The notes: generated by a model not told the origin, from the sequence alone. DNA of 64,000 bases from an uncultured Bacteroidales bacterium (GCA_937907165.1 CALCUH010000135.1:62001-126000), one strand, 5' to 3'. Positions 53,818 through 64,000 are shown, numbered from the stretch's first letter. Numbers and translations: made by a program.

Positions 53818-53890
53818 GTCAAAAAACCATACGATCACATATATTCACATTATAATTACCAAAATATACATAATCGTATGGTCTTTTGAC
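53818..53890 (-). repeat. Long inverted repeat, 18-bp arms
   Basis: Arms 53818-53835 and 53873-53890 (GTCAAAANACCATACGAT and its complement, one mismatch) are separated by 37 AT-rich bases that contain a TATAAT on the minus strand but no -35. It could be a terminator for the 185-residue gene (a T-run follows), a regulator-binding site, or both. The stretch 53716-53958 holds no gene. Confidence 0.65.
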
Positions 53891-53900
53891 ATTAACCTGT

Positions 53901-53925
53901 GTGGCGCGAGATCATCCCGCGCCAC
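53901..53925 (-). other. GC-rich hairpin after the 185-residue tail gene
   Basis: GTGGCGCG/CGCGCCAC with a 9-base loop, 33 bases after the stop at 53959. No T-run follows directly; together with the 53818-53890 repeat it probably ends or processes the transcript. Confidence 0.5.
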
Positions 53926-53958
53926 GTGAAACAAAATGCGTGCCATATTTTCTTATCA

Positions 53959-54516
53959 TCAATATAATTTCTGAAGGTAAATAGACACCTTCGCACCATT
54001 CGGTAGCATCGGGCAATCAACACCGAGCTTACCCTGATATTGTAGCATATAATCCTCATCACCATTGCGTCCGAGCTGCGTAGAATGTGTAACGTCAAAA
54101 GTTGGCAAATTATCTTCGCACAACATAACAGTCATATCGTCACCGCTCATATAACAGAAATGGTTCGCCGTATAACCTATTGGTGCCTCGTCTGCAAAAA
54201 GACCTGTAATTGTTACAATTAGATTATATTTACCCGCAATCTTAAAATCAGACGGGAACAAATACGCAGGGATTGTTGCATTGAAATAACCAACCTCTTC
54301 CTCTGACCCATCGTATGTCATTTCGCAATCTCTAATAACGGTAATGATAGACGATTCTCCACCGCCACCTTCACCCGTAATAATATTGTTACCAACGCGA
54401 ATTGCGGGTGCACCATCTGCATTTGTTCCAAACGCAATGTCGGTACTTGCGTCAAGACCACCATTACCAGTGGTGTTAATTTCCCATACCTCATTAATTA
54501 ATTTGTTACTATCCAT
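53959..54516 (-). CDS. Small tail-tip protein sharing an N-terminal module with two fibre proteins
   Basis: 185 residues. The first 50 (VWEIN...DIAFGTNADGAPAIRVGNN) match modules in the proteins at 54626-60904 (residues 7-46) and 60917-62440 (about residues 133-172), including the WEIN start, the FGT, and the A.RIG strand. A glycine-rich hinge (GEGGGGES) is followed by a beta-rich C-terminal domain. The shared module is probably the virion attachment point or a trimerisation unit; the C-terminal domain is unrecognised. Likely a minor fibre, decoration or tip protein. Confidence 0.75.
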   Translation of the reverse strand: MDSNKLINEVWEINTTGNGGLDASTDIAFGTNADGAPAIRVGNNIITGEGGGGESSIITVIRDCEMTYDGSEEEVGYFNATIPAYLFPSDFKIAGKYNLIVTITGLFADEAPIGYTANHFCYMSGDDMTVMLCEDNLPTFDVTHSTQLGRNGDEDYMLQYQGKLGVDCPMLPNGAKVSIYLQKLY

Positions 54517-54553
54517 TTTGATTTTTTTTCTCCTTTTTAAAAAAGTGATTAAA

Positions 54554-54581
54554 GGAGTACGGGGACGATACCCCGTACTCC
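54554..54581 (-). terminator. Terminator after the long tail fibre gene
   Basis: Perfect 11-bp GC-rich stem GGAGTACGGGG/CCCCGTACTCC with a 6-base loop, followed on the minus strand by TTTAATCACTTTTTT. It lies 45 bases after the fibre stop. Confidence 0.85.
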
Positions 54582-54625
54582 AAACGTAGAAAATAGTATA
54601 TACTATTCTTTCTTTATATACAGAT

Positions 54626-57600
54626 TTATTTATCTAAAATTTTTCTTTCTAATATCTCTAATCTACGTTTGCTATCTTCTAATTCCGCTTCCAAAGAAGC
54701 TCTTTTCTCTTTTTCTTTTTGCACCTCATTAACTAGAAGCGCGATAAACTCTCCGTATCTCAATCCACCGTCTCCATCTGGTTTTTCCGGATCATCAAGA
54801 ACATACCCAGCAAATTCAGATGTTGATATATGTGACGCATCCATAGCATCGCGAACTTCATCAAGAATAAATCCGCAGTGCTTTCTGCCACCCTGGCCGT
54901 CTATTAACTCATAAGATCTTGGTTTCAAGCGATCAAACATATCGCTATATTTATTTCCAATGTCCTCTATATTTGTCTTATGTAAACGAGACGACGTCTG
55001 AATGGTGCTATTCTGTGCGTATACATCAGCCCATACACGACCTGTATATCCAAGATGATATGAATTTGTAGAGTCTGGTATAATGGAAGTTTTTGAAAAA
55101 ACACACGATTGCGCCGTTCCACTCTGATAAGATGTGGAAAGAGTTGGCAACGATAAAGAAACACCTTGACCAGTATAAGTAGTACCTCCAACGGTAGTTA
55201 TACCCCTCAATGATCCACGAACAACAATCGTTCCCGTATATTCATAATGCTGACTCGTGCCAGTTCCAACGCTTCTCCACGACGCATCTGCGTCCGGGTG
55301 GCTTGGAAACATAACAGACACAACGTCATTAACATCGTGAGTAATTAATTGCGTGCCAATCACCTTAGACATTCTTGATCCAACCCAGAATGATATATAT
55401 ACGCCACTTGTATACTGCCAGTACGACATGTTGGCTGGTTTACAAGAGATTACATATTTTATCTCGTTTGTTCCAAGAGAGGAGTCTGTTGATGATGTTG
55501 AATACACGACGCTTGCTGTTGCAGTTGTTGTGCTCGGTATACCACCAGATTGGTATCTTTGTCCATTACTTTCAATAAAATCAATTGCGGCGTTTTTAAC
55601 AGCAGCTTTATTAAGATATGTGTTCTTAGCAACGCTCATATTACCAGCGAATCCAGCATCCGTATTACATACGAAGTTATCGGCAGTCACAGATTGTGCC
55701 GCAACAGCTCCTGACACATAGGCGTCATTTGCAATCATATGACCGTCATTATATACCATAAACTGGTCATTGTCATTATATTTAACAGAAATTGCGTTAC
55801 CGGACGCACCTGCATCAGATTGTAAACCAACAAAAGAACCGCTTGATGACCCCTTATAAATTTTATTCTTATCAACCGACCAACCGGCAATCTTAACAGT
55901 ATGGTTTCCTGCATCTGCTGAGAACATCGATTCTCCCTGCGCTGGATCAACAACATTAATTTTGTTTGCCGTAATACTTGTAGCGGCAATTTGTTGGGCA
56001 GCCAATTGCTTAATTTCAGCCGATTTCGCATTTATAACTTGCGCTTGAACATTATCAGCAGTCAAAATTTTTGTTGTAATCTCATCAGCGTGCAAAACAC
56101 CGGTATCTATATTTGTAGCCTTTACATCACCAATAACGGCGCTCTGGATATCTGCATAATGCGCTTGTAAATTATCTGTTGTAAGTAATTTAGTTTTCAT
56201 CGCATCCGCCGTAACAATCGAAGCAGCCACACTTTCCGCGCTGATTTGTGTAGCAGTAATCGTGCCAGTCGCTATTTTATTACCATTGATATGAGTCCCG
56301 TCGTCGCTATAAATATTGTTTTTTATATCAGACGCATCATCAACAATAACGGCTGTGTAAGTCGTGTCAGACGGATTTGCCCACGTCAGTTTGTATCTCG
56401 TATAAATAGTGGTTCCCTTACTCCACGTCGGTCTTGTTGTACTCCAGTTAACTTGGTTCGTACTGAACTCCTGCACCATATTTGTAACAGACTTACCTGT
56501 TGCGCCAGTCGGTCCAGTTGCACCATCTTTACCATTTGTACCGTTGGTACCATTTGCGCCCGTTGGTCCCTGTGGTCCAGTTGGTCCTGTCGCACCATCT
56601 TTACCATCCTTACCATTTGTACCATTAATACCGCTCGGTCCGGTTGGCCCGGTAGAACCAGTATCGCCATAAACAGCAATAAGCAAAACTGTCGTTTGTG
56701 TCTGTCCGTCTGTATATGTCACAACTTCCTTTTGCCATAAATACTTATTGGTCGGACTCATTGTCGGCATTGTTGTACTTGTAATTTGACTTGCCTCTGG
56801 TGCTGTCGAAGTTGTTGTTACTTTATATCTATAATCCATAGAACTAATGCCTTTACCGTCCTTACCATTTGCGCCATCCTTACCATTTGTACCGTTAGTG
56901 CCATTAGTTCCTTTATACGAAACAGAATACGATTCTGTTTTTGATCCGTTTGAATAATTTACTATCGTTTGTGTCCACAAGTATTGTCCATTTGAAACAG
57001 ACGGAACCGTTGTACTCCAAGTACCAGTAGGTTTAGTAGTACCACTATTCCCCGCCTGATATTTAATTGAGGTGGATGTAATCGTTACGGACGTACCTGC
57101 CTCGCCTTGTATTCCTTGGTCGCCCTTTTCGCCATATGCCGCAAGAAGAACAACAGTTGTTTTGTCCTCCACATTCGGATCAGTAAAATCGACAACTTCC
57201 TTTTGCCACAAAAATCTATTGCTTGATGTCGGCATTGTCATTGTCAAAGAAGTAACAGCAGATGCTTCCGGTACGGTAGACACATTGTTAGTTAAATAAT
57301 AATATGTGATACTATTAATGCCATTACCGTCGTCACCTTTATCACCCTTATCACCAACATATTTAGACCATAAATAGAGAGACTTGTTGGTCGGAGCAAT
57401 TGGTGAATCACTATGAGCAATGCCTATGTACAAAGTATATCGTGTTGGCTCTGTTACAAAATTGCTACCGTCAGAATTTGCAGAATATCGAATATGTGTA
57501 TAAGAAGAAACACCATCCGACCCAGCCTCTCCCTTTGTCTTGCTCCACGCATAATCGGAGTACGCAGTTGATTCAATCGGGGTTGTTTTATTATACGCAA

Positions 57601-60600
57601 TACCAATGTACGATTTCCCTGACGGATTGTCGCTCATACCACTTGTTGGTGTGTCCGCATATTTTATCCATGTATAATATGTAACGCCGTCATCTCCAGG
57701 TACACCCTGTACGCCCTGTTCACCTTTTGTTTTTGTCCACGCATAATCTCCTGGATTCTGGCTATCATATTCCTCGAAGTCGGTATATTGACCTATATAC
57801 GTCTTACCAACACTATCGGTTGTACTAAAGCCCTGTCTGCCGTCTTCGCTTGTTGCATATGCGATATGCAAGTAACTAGTTTTTCCATCTTCACCATTTA
57901 CACCTGGTATACCACGCTCTCCTGGCTGACCCTCCATTCCCTCAAATCGCGACCACGTATATTTTCCCGGGTCTGTTGAGTCTTGTTGGGTATAGTCAAC
58001 ATATGTACCAATATACTTATTTGGTGTTTCACTCATTGGCGTTCCGCTTGCATTTTCAGAATATTTAATGTGGAAATATGATGTTTTACCGTCATCACCG
58101 TTTGTACCAGGTATACCTTGATCACCCTTTGGACCTTGTAACCCTTGTAGTCCCTGTTCCCCTCGTGGTCCACGAATTTCACCACAATCCTTAAAAACAT
58201 CTGGGAGCTCTGATAGCATTTGCAGATGACCATTTTCATCAATATATCCGTCGCCAATTTTTGTACATTCCGCCCTTGACGGCTTAACAGCAATACCAGT
58301 TCCGTCTTTACCATCAACCGCCTGTATTTTTACAGGGTTCCCCCACGTGTTGCCACCATCGTATGTATACGATCCGTAAAAATCATGCTCTGTATCGTTT
58401 GTCTTATGCCAACCACTTACGCTGGTAGATGGGTAACTATCATACGATGTTCCGTCGGACGGCTTTGTAATATATTCTCTCGCATACAATATGTGCGTCG
58501 GGCTGCTTCCAACTCCCCAGCTAATACTTCCGTTCAGTCTAACATTGCCAAGTGTGTCAACAATAAACTGATCGTTTACATTAATATCGCCCTTGAATGT
58601 AGCTGCCCCGTCTGATGTAATCTTAAAATTCTTAGATGTCAATTCGCCATTTGTCAAATCGAACTTCGTACCATGAGAAGAAAAACCGCCTGTCCCCTCG
58701 CTATAATTACCAGATTTAATAGAACCTGTTGTAATACGATCTCCAGAAATTGTTGTCGAACCACTTGCGCCAACATCATAGGGTTTCAAGAACTTTGTCG
58801 TCCCCGTCATCACAATTTTGTCGGCATTAATATTAACAGAACTTCCAGATTCATTTATAGCTGTTACAATCGACGCAGAGTTAATTTGTTTATCGTCTGA
58901 AACAACAAGCGATACTTTTGCACCGGCTTCTTCGGCCTCTGTTTTAATAGATGCTATTTGCCCCACATCATCTTCAACATCGGATTTCCAGCCTGACACT
59001 ATATCAACCTCTGATTTTGCCGCATTGGCAGTCGCCGTAACATCAGCGATGCTTGTCGTCGCATCGTCTTTCCACTCCGATATAATATCAACGCGAGCTT
59101 TTGTATCGTCGGCGAGTTCTCTAATAAGGGCAATGCTCTCTATGTTGCCACTATCTACGTCGCCCTTCCATGTTACAAGATTATCAACCTCTGCTCGTGT
59201 TTCGGTTGCCATAGTTCTAATATTAGCGATACTCTCTATGTTACCACTATCTACGTCGCCTTTCCACGCAGCAAGAGTTTCAACCTGCGCTTGCGTTGCG
59301 TTGGCCAATTCAGTGACGCTTGCGATACTTTCTATCTCTCCTCGGTCAACCTGGCCTCTCCACGCAGCAAGCTCTGTAACCTGCGCTTGTGTTGCGTCCG
59401 CCTTTTGATTAATAGTGGCGATGCTTTCGCTCGCTGCTTCCTTCCACATGGTCAAACTTTCTATTTCAGACTCGTCCTCGTGCATACGCGCACCAATTGA
59501 CGCATAGCTTCCGCGAGCATTAACAATCTCGGCCGATATAGCGTCTGCCGTTTGAGAAATCGTGGAAATTAATCTATTATTGACATTACTGCGAAGCGTT
59601 GCCCGCTTCACCCAAGCACCATTAAGAACTCCATATAACGTATCCGCATCATATTTATTATCATTGTATAATACGTCAGATGTGGGCACCCAGTATTTTA
59701 TCGAACCAGTTGGGTTTATATATGTATCTGAAAAACTAATCAAATTAGAAGCAGAAATAGACCAACCGTAATCATTCCCCGTCCATGTATAATAATATCC
59801 CTTTGTAAAAGTATATGACGGCGAATCAGACACTGCATATTTTTCTGTATATGAATATACGCCATTTATATCATCCGGGTCATATGGAACATAAATAGCA
59901 TTTTTTTGTATAATATTATCAGCCTGCTCTTTATTGTATAGACCATATGATTGAGAATATTTGCCAATGGAATATGCGTCAATACTAGCAACAAGTGTCT
60001 TAAAAGACTGCGCCGTCTTTTCGATGGCGGCAGTATTCTCTTCTGTGGCTGTGCGAACCGTTCTTATTTCTGTTTTTGTGCCCATATTTTCAACGATATA
60101 TTCGGCACCGCTCATTTTTTCTCCTGTTTCTGGATCTATTGGCTCCCATTTTGTAATAGGTTCAACTTGTTCTTTAAGTGTATTGACATTTGATAACGCA
60201 GTGTTCGCCTGTTCTTTTGCTTCTTTACTCTTTTCCTCCGCTACTTTAATAGCATCTTCTGCTTTTTCATATGCGCTACCCGCTGCCTGATACGCGCTAC
60301 CAGCTGCCGTCACGGCTGTCGCCGCATCTGTAATCGCTTGTTTTGCGTCCTTTAACGCATCATCTGCTGTTTTTTTTGCCTTTTCCGCTATCTCCCTCGT
60401 CTCTATAATATCAGTACTATTAAAAGAATTCAGGTGTTTAATAGAAAACTTTGCTTCCGTTCTATCTAATTCAATAATAACATACTTAAAAACATCATCA
60501 GTATTAGAAATATTAATATAAGAAAACCACTGAAACATTATCGGGCTTCCAGAAGATATTTTAACATTTGACGCTGGATAAAATTCAATAAAATTATTGT

Positions 60601-60904
60601 TTGTTTCCAATACAATAATGCAATTTTGATTTTCGATAATAAAATCAATAGCATCGGCGGTTGACATCTCTGTCGGTTCGATGAGCGCCCCATCGATATC
60701 TATTGATCCACCGTTAGAGAATTTAAAAGAAATTTTCTCTTGAACTGTACCTCCACCGCCACCTTTTGACGTGAACGTTATATCTCCTATTCTAAGAGCT
60801 GCATCTCCTGTGGCAGTCGTCCCAAATTCAATGTTAGATATATTCTCGTTATCACCAATATTTTCTGCGTTGATTTCCCATATTCTTTGATGTATCTTGT
60901 CCAT
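54626..60904 (-). CDS. Long tail fibre with collagen-like repeats and C-terminal S74 chaperone domain
   Basis: 2092 residues. Order: the shared WEIN/FGT module (7-46), Gly hinge, a beta domain, a long coiled coil with 40-residue repeats ([18 protein letters not shown] type, about 480-680), beta domains, then collagen-like G-X-Y blocks ([19 protein letters not shown] and later ones) alternating with repeated modules of the form KTSY.HI.Y...YIG.Y.D...D...P..Y.W...KG, each about 65-75 residues. The C-terminus holds [12 protein letters not shown]...CGFILDEV, the S74 intramolecular chaperone that trimerises fibres and usually cleaves itself off, followed by a terminal coiled coil. Known role: receptor binding at long range. 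It overlaps no neighbour. Confidence 0.9.
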   Translation of the reverse strand: MDKIHQRIWEINAENIGDNENISNIEFGTTATGDAALRIGDITFTSKGGGGGTVQEKISFKFSNGGSIDIDGALIEPTEMSTADAIDFIIENQNCIIVLETNNNFIEFYPASNVKISSGSPIMFQWFSYINISNTDDVFKYVIIELDRTEAKFSIKHLNSFNSTDIIETREIAEKAKKTADDALKDAKQAITDAATAVTAAGSAYQAAGSAYEKAEDAIKVAEEKSKEAKEQANTALSNVNTLKEQVEPITKWEPIDPETGEKMSGAEYIVENMGTKTEIRTVRTATEENTAAIEKTAQSFKTLVASIDAYSIGKYSQSYGLYNKEQADNIIQKNAIYVPYDPDDINGVYSYTEKYAVSDSPSYTFTKGYYYTWTGNDYGWSISASNLISFSDTYINPTGSIKYWVPTSDVLYNDNKYDADTLYGVLNGAWVKRATLRSNVNNRLISTISQTADAISAEIVNARGSYASIGARMHEDESEIESLTMWKEAASESIATINQKADATQAQVTELAAWRGQVDRGEIESIASVTELANATQAQVETLAAWKGDVDSGNIESIANIRTMATETRAEVDNLVTWKGDVDSGNIESIALIRELADDTKARVDIISEWKDDATTSIADVTATANAAKSEVDIVSGWKSDVEDDVGQIASIKTEAEEAGAKVSLVVSDDKQINSASIVTAINESGSSVNINADKIVMTGTTKFLKPYDVGASGSTTISGDRITTGSIKSGNYSEGTGGFSSHGTKFDLTNGELTSKNFKITSDGAATFKGDINVNDQFIVDTLGNVRLNGSISWGVGSSPTHILYAREYITKPSDGTSYDSYPSTSVSGWHKTNDTEHDFYGSYTYDGGNTWGNPVKIQAVDGKDGTGIAVKPSRAECTKIGDGYIDENGHLQMLSELPDVFKDCGEIRGPRGEQGLQGLQGPKGDQGIPGTNGDDGKTSYFHIKYSENASGTPMSETPNKYIGTYVDYTQQDSTDPGKYTWSRFEGMEGQPGERGIPGVNGEDGKTSYLHIAYATSEDGRQGFSTTDSVGKTYIGQYTDFEEYDSQNPGDYAWTKTKGEQGVQGVPGDDGVTYYTWIKYADTPTSGMSDNPSGKSYIGIAYNKTTPIESTAYSDYAWSKTKGEAGSDGVSSYTHIRYSANSDGSNFVTEPTRYTLYIGIAHSDSPIAPTNKSLYLWSKYVGDKGDKGDDGNGINSITYYYLTNNVSTVPEASAVTSLTMTMPTSSNRFLWQKEVVDFTDPNVEDKTTVVLLAAYGEKGDQGIQGEAGTSVTITSTSIKYQAGNSGTTKPTGTWSTTVPSVSNGQYLWTQTIVNYSNGSKTESYSVSYKGTNGTNGTNGKDGANGKDGKGISSMDYRYKVTTTSTAPEASQITSTTMPTMSPTNKYLWQKEVVTYTDGQTQTTVLLIAVYGDTGSTGPTGPSGINGTNGKDGKDGATGPTGPQGPTGANGTNGTNGKDGATGPTGATGKSVTNMVQEFSTNQVNWSTTRPTWSKGTTIYTRYKLTWANPSDTTYTAVIVDDASDIKNNIYSDDGTHINGNKIATGTITATQISAESVAASIVTADAMKTKLLTTDNLQAHYADIQSAVIGDVKATNIDTGVLHADEITTKILTADNVQAQVINAKSAEIKQLAAQQIAATSITANKINVVDPAQGESMFSADAGNHTVKIAGWSVDKNKIYKGSSSGSFVGLQSDAGASGNAISVKYNDNDQFMVYNDGHMIANDAYVSGAVAAQSVTADNFVCNTDAGFAGNMSVAKNTYLNKAAVKNAAIDFIESNGQRYQSGGIPSTTTATASVVYSTSSTDSSLGTNEIKYVISCKPANMSYWQYTSGVYISFWVGSRMSKVIGTQLITHDVNDVVSVMFPSHPDADASWRSVGTGTSQHYEYTGTIVVRGSLRGITTVGGTTYTGQGVSLSLPTLSTSYQSGTAQSCVFSKTSIIPDSTNSYHLGYTGRVWADVYAQNSTIQTSSRLHKTNIEDIGNKYSDMFDRLKPRSYELIDGQGGRKHCGFILDEVRDAMDASHISTSEFAGYVLDDPEKPDGDGGLRYGEFIALLVNEVQKEKEKRASLEAELEDSKRRLEILERKILDK

Positions 60905-60916
60905 ATAGACACCTCC

Positions 60917-62440
60917 TTATATAATAATAACCCTTGCTGTTATCGTAACGGTTGGCGTATATGGCGCAACGAACGTCAGCGTCCCGTCCCCATGCCCGGC
61001 ACACTCTATACCACCATCTATATAATCAGCGACAATAATACTTTCCGTAGTTACACCATCCACAGACTTCACGCATGTCGTTTCGCCAGACCAATCAGAC
61101 GGAGCGATAGTGATTAACCGTATATCAACTTTATTCTGCTTACCAGCATCTATTTCGTCTTGATCCGCCGCAGTTCTATAGGTATCTGGGATTGACTGAA
61201 GGGCGCTATCCGCTTTGATCAGTGAGATACGAACATCAGACGATAAGTCCGTCTTTGGTATGCCATCAACAGGTTTGCTATATGTACCCGTATTTTTTGT
61301 AAACCCCCAACCGCTAATAGTGTCCTCCGTAATTAGCGTTAATTCATCAAGTTTTGCCTTGAGACTGTCTGTAAAGTCATTGGTTGACAAATCTTTCCCC
61401 GTAACTTTTTTAACATATCCAGCAAGTGTGTTCGCGAGCGTGGTCGTTGTTACATAGTTGGACAAATCAACCGATAAACCCAATTGTTCCCAACGGTCTG
61501 TTTGGCCATCATTTAACCATATATAACCAACGGACTCGTCTACAACATACCACACATCACCAATTACATTACCACTTACCGGTAACGCAGTTTTGGTTGG
61601 CTTTGAACCTTTAAGTGTAAATACAGAACCAATACCCAAATCACTAGCCGTTAATACGACAGCGCCTTTCTTCCCGTTAACAGAAAGAACTGGTACAGAT
61701 TTTAAAAATCCTTGCCGCCCAACCCACGTTTGTGTTGCCATATCGGAAATTGCATTTGGCTGTACTGCCGTTAGACCTGCCGCTGCTCCGCGAATAATAT
61801 CGTCTAAGTTATCTATTTTATCTTGTTTGTTGGTGTCAATGTCATTAAGTGCAGACCACAGCCCCGTTATTGCACCTATTGGGTGCTGGTCTACGTCATC
61901 TCTATGCGAAAGCTTCCTGTGATCCGTAACACCAACACCACCAGATGAAAATATATTATTTCCGATTCTTAACGCAGTGTCTTTAGACTCCGTTGTCCCA
62001 AACTCAATATTTGTAACATGATCACCGATGTTATCCATGTTGGTAACGTTAATTTCCCATATTGTTTCTACGATTTGACCACTCTTTATCTCTTCGTCTT
62101 CCCCATCGTTGTTGTTATTACTATCATCGTTGCTATTAAGAAGAGCCGGTTTCACAGCAGAAATAATATTTGGTGCGCTAATGCTTTCATATTCGTGCAC
62201 TTTCATAAGCTTCGAATTAAACGCCGAGCCAATATTATTATCTACATTCGTTACAACAATATCAGACTTATCTGCTTCACTATCTGATTTGCTGTTCTGT
62301 ATAATTAGATCGTCTTGATTTTGATAGACTAACGATGTGATGGCTGGTTTAACAACGCCAGATATATTCTCGCTGTTTTTGACGGTTGCGACGTCCGTTA
62401 TAACGATGTCGCCATTTAGAATTTGTGTTAATTTTGACAT
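60917..62440 (-). CDS. Tail fibre/tip protein
   Basis: 507 residues. An N-terminal stretch of about 130 residues with three VVKPAI/AVKPAL-type repeats and a poly-Asn/acidic linker (NSNDDSNNNNDGEDEE) leads to the shared WEIN...FGTTESKDTALRIGNN module. Then come HPIGAITGLWSALNDIDTNKQDKI, a signature of Gram-positive phage fibre proteins, and beta-rich domains with the WYVVDESVGYIWLNDGQTDRWEQL module. No enzyme motif was seen. It is the first structural gene in transcription order here and lies 12 bases before the long fibre gene. Confidence 0.82.
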   Translation of the reverse strand: MSKLTQILNGDIVITDVATVKNSENISGVVKPAITSLVYQNQDDLIIQNSKSDSEADKSDIVVTNVDNNIGSAFNSKLMKVHEYESISAPNIISAVKPALLNSNDDSNNNNDGEDEEIKSGQIVETIWEINVTNMDNIGDHVTNIEFGTTESKDTALRIGNNIFSSGGVGVTDHRKLSHRDDVDQHPIGAITGLWSALNDIDTNKQDKIDNLDDIIRGAAAGLTAVQPNAISDMATQTWVGRQGFLKSVPVLSVNGKKGAVVLTASDLGIGSVFTLKGSKPTKTALPVSGNVIGDVWYVVDESVGYIWLNDGQTDRWEQLGLSVDLSNYVTTTTLANTLAGYVKKVTGKDLSTNDFTDSLKAKLDELTLITEDTISGWGFTKNTGTYSKPVDGIPKTDLSSDVRISLIKADSALQSIPDTYRTAADQDEIDAGKQNKVDIRLITIAPSDWSGETTCVKSVDGVTTESIIVADYIDGGIECAGHGDGTLTFVAPYTPTVTITARVIII

Positions 62441-62496
62441 ATTAAGACGACCTATCCTTTCTTTTTTATTTTTTTTTAAAACAAATATTTTATATA

Positions 62497-62531
62497 GTGA
62501 ACTACCACGAAACTAAAGATTTCGTGGTTTT
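62497..62531 (-). mobile_element. Solo TnpB-type element end
   Basis: Read on the plus strand: GTGAACTA then an 8-bp stem CCACGAAA/TTTCGTGG around CTAAAGA. The end next to tnpB (62818-62848) has GTGAACTA, stem CCTTTGAA/TTCAAAGG and loop CCAAAGA. Flank and loop are conserved while most stem bases differ yet remain paired. It has no tnpB of its own within the window. Confidence 0.6.
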
Positions 62532-62584
62532 CTTGACACTATCCTATAAAACCAAATCACATTGGTGTTGTTTTCGATATTAAA

Positions 62585-62614
62585 ATGCGTAGGCCTGTTT
62601 AAAGGCCCACGCAT
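62585..62614 (-). terminator. Terminator upstream of the structural block
   Basis: ATGCGT(N)GGCC/GGCC(N)ACGCAT with an 8-base loop, followed by TTTT on the minus strand. It would isolate the structural genes from transcription entering from the right. No sigma-70-type promoter was seen between here and 62440. Confidence 0.75.
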
Positions 62615-62675
62615 ACATATATAATTAATTCATAACCATTGACATTTATTATAGATTTTTATTTTAATGGTATTA

Positions 62676-62780
62676 CTATATAGGCGTGTCTCCGTCCAAG
62701 CAATTTACGACAGTGGCAGAGGCATTCCCATTCCAGCCAGTACTTTTATGAACAGAGGACCATTGTGAAATTGTACCCAT
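62676..62780 (-). CDS. Possible small ORF or gene remnant (34 residues)
   Basis: ATG 62780 to TAG 62676 encodes MGTISQWSSVHKSTGWNGNA and 14 more residues. The composition (Ser/Gly/Trp/Asn) is protein-like and resembles virion proteins, and the region is less AT-rich than a spacer. There is no convincing ribosome site, and the tnpB element lies only 38 bases upstream. It may be the tail of a gene truncated by that insertion. Otherwise the 62441-62817 stretch holds only the solo end and the terminator. Confidence 0.3.
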   Translation of the reverse strand: MGTISQWSSVHKSTGWNGNASATVVNCLDGDTPI

Positions 62781-62817
62781 AAAAACGTTGTTTTATGTAT
62801 AAAATATGCATAATAAT

Positions 62818-62990
62818 GTGAACTACCTTTGAACCAAAGATTCAAAGGCTTCCTGCTCAAGTGTGCTACTGCACATAGTATCAACAGGCTATCCCCGTCG
62901 TCCCGACGGTTCTATATCAAAATTATTGCAAAAGCAATAATCCTTGATTTAATATGTTTATTGCAGCATTTTCATCTCGATTGTGAAAAC
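62818..62990 (-). ncRNA. TnpB right end and likely omega-RNA (reRNA) 3' region
   Basis: The last codons of tnpB and the following 105 bases contain a strong hairpin (CCGTCGGGACGACGG, about 62896-62910), a GTGCAGTAGCAC stem and the terminal hairpin at 62826-62848 ending TAGTTCAC. In TnpB systems the guide RNA scaffold is made from exactly this 3' region and its guide is the flanking DNA, here beginning ATTATTATGCATATTTT. RNA ends cannot be seen. Confidence 0.65.
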
Positions 62991-64000
62991 TACCACAGTC
63001 CGGACAAATCCATTCACGAATTGACAAATTATTCACAATATCTTTATGGTATGTTCCGCAACAACTGCAAACAGTCGAAGTTGGCTGCCATTTGTCAATT
63101 TTGATGAACTTTTTCTCTTGAATTTCAAGTTTTTGCTGAAGTCTTGCTCTGAACATGCCAAAGCCATTATCATTAGTTGATTTTCCTAATTTTAAGGATT
63201 GAGCTTGATTTTGCAAGTTTATGTCTTCAATACAAACTATATCATATTCCTTAGAGAGCTTAAAAGAAAGTTTCTCGATGAAATCTTTTCGTCGATTTGA
63301 AATTTTTTCGTGAATTCTTGCAACTTTTATCTTTTGTTTTAAATAATTGCTGCTACCAAATTTCATTTTTGAGAGTTTTCTTTGTTCTCTTGCCAAAATC
63401 TTTTCGGATTTACGATATAACTTTTCAAAGCCCTCAGGTTTCATGCCTTGGTTATCGACATAAAAATATGGAGTTGAGTAATCTAACCCAATTGATTTTT
63501 CTAGATTTATTTTATAGTTTGGAATTTCATAATTATATTCAGTAAGAATTGAAATGTAATATTTCCCACTTGCTGCCTGAGAAATTGTTGCTGATTTGAT
63601 AGTATGATTTTTTGGTATTCTTCTATGCTCAACAAATCTCACAACTCCTAATTTTGGCAACCGAATATGATTTTGAGAAACAATTTTTATGTTTTGAGCA
63701 GCAGGAAGATTGTTTGTGGTATAGGATTTTTTATCAAACTTCTTTGACTTAAATCTTGGGAGCCCTTTTTTTGGATTTTTGAAAAAAATATTATACGCAG
63801 AATTGAGATTTTTCCACTCAGAACAAAGCGCTAACGCATCAACCTCTTTTAAAAATTCAAATTCAGACTTATACTGAGAAGGATTTGTTTTTAGACTTAC
63901 TTTATCTGACTCGTAAGCAGATATTTTGTCGGAAAGCATTTTATTATAGATAAAACGGCAGCAACCAAATGTTTTCGCAATTAAAACTTTTTGCGCATCG
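62923..64000 (-). CDS. tnpB: TnpB RNA-guided nuclease (Cas12 ancestor family), partial at window edge
   Basis: The frame is open to the window edge: beyond the first internal Met (63939) the codons read AKTFGCCRFIYNKML, the usual TnpB N-terminus, so the true start lies outside. At least 358 residues are present. RuvC-I Asp in SIGLDYS, RuvC-II Glu in IVCIEDI, the zinc ribbon CSCC...CPDC and RuvC-III Asp in NRDENAA are all intact, so the nuclease looks active. Known role: RNA-guided DNA cutting that promotes retention of its IS200/IS605 element. No tnpA is visible. It is AT-rich like the phage, suggesting longer residence than the IscB element. Confidence 0.93.
   Translation of the reverse strand, partial: DAQKVLIAKTFGCCRFIYNKMLSDKISAYESDKVSLKTNPSQYKSEFEFLKEVDALALCSEWKNLNSAYNIFFKNPKKGLPRFKSKKFDKKSYTTNNLPAAQNIKIVSQNHIRLPKLGVVRFVEHRRIPKNHTIKSATISQAASGKYYISILTEYNYEIPNYKINLEKSIGLDYSTPYFYVDNQGMKPEGFEKLYRKSEKILAREQRKLSKMKFGSSNYLKQKIKVARIHEKISNRRKDFIEKLSFKLSKEYDIVCIEDINLQNQAQSLKLGKSTNDNGFGMFRARLQQKLEIQEKKFIKIDKWQPTSTVCSCCGTYHKDIVNNLSIREWICPDCGSFHNRDENAAINILNQGLLLLQ

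Noticed and set aside
56386..56679. Short tandem repeats resembling a CRISPR array or plus-strand proline-rich genes
   Set aside because: They are the coding repeats of Gly-X-Y collagen-like blocks in the fibre gene, without regular spacers.
62501..62560. Plus-strand promoter at TTGACA near 62533
   Set aside because: The nearest TATAAA is only 6 bases away and there is no plus-strand gene to drive.

Overview
The window is a stretch of a large tailed-phage genome (Caudoviricetes). It is AT-rich, tightly packed, and every credible gene reads on the minus strand. A strictly anaerobic Firmicutes (Clostridia-like, probably gut) host is likely: the phage carries an oxygen-sensitive glycyl-radical ribonucleotide reductase (NrdD/NrdG), a ferredoxin-thioredoxin-reductase-like thiol protein, strong GGAGG ribosome binding sites and consensus TTGACA-17-TATAAT promoters. 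The host assignment is inference; nothing in the window names it.

Layout, following transcription from right to left. 62.8-64.0 kb: a TnpB (IS200/IS605 family) gene running off the right edge, with its structured 3' end and, 320 bp away, a solo copy of the same hairpin end. 62.4-34.2 kb: structural module with two tail fibre/tip proteins, a small protein sharing their N-terminal module, a 4347-residue tape measure protein, a 1668-residue carbohydrate-binding-like tail protein and a tail hub protein; hairpins separate the genes. 34.1-26.0 kb: SSB-like protein, Sak4-like ATPase, dUTPase, glutaredoxin, NrdD (with an intein), an orphan intein-like ORF, NrdG, an FTR-like protein and a small OB-like protein. 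25.9-19.2 kb: replication operon with a zinc-finger protein, DnaB-like helicase, TOPRIM primase, RecJ-like nuclease, two unknowns and a glycosyltransferase. 19.1-7 kb: an extended NAD cassette (NadR, PnuC, NadE, PncB, NMN adenylyltransferase, nicotinamidase) interleaved with unknown genes, a repeat-containing PD-(D/E)XK homing-type endonuclease and a GC-rich IscB element with its omega-RNA. 6.9-0 kb: DNA polymerase III alpha, a GIY-YIG protein, two tRNAs with one or two structured RNAs between them, and an RNA repair pair (RNA ligase plus kinase-HD end-healing protein) running off the left edge.

Each non-structural block begins with a canonical sigma-70-type promoter, and several blocks end in a hairpin terminator immediately before the next promoter. 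No such promoter was found ahead of the structural genes, so they probably use another late transcription mechanism. The phage looks self-sufficient for replication, dNTP synthesis and NAD supply. RNA repair and NAD synthesis are both known phage responses to host abortive defences that cleave tRNA or deplete NAD.

The most unusual items are: (1) a RecB/Cas4-like PD-(D/E)XK nuclease signature inside the N-terminal half of the giant tape measure protein, with weaker hints of RNA-polymerase-like motifs further upstream in it; (2) the breadth of the NAD cassette, which uses the deamidated route rather than the described NARP1/NARP2 routes; (3) IscB and TnpB in one phage, with a solo TnpB-type end whose stem differs in sequence but stays paired; (4) an orphan intein between nrdD and nrdG; (5) an uncharacterised three-way-junction RNA between the tRNAs.
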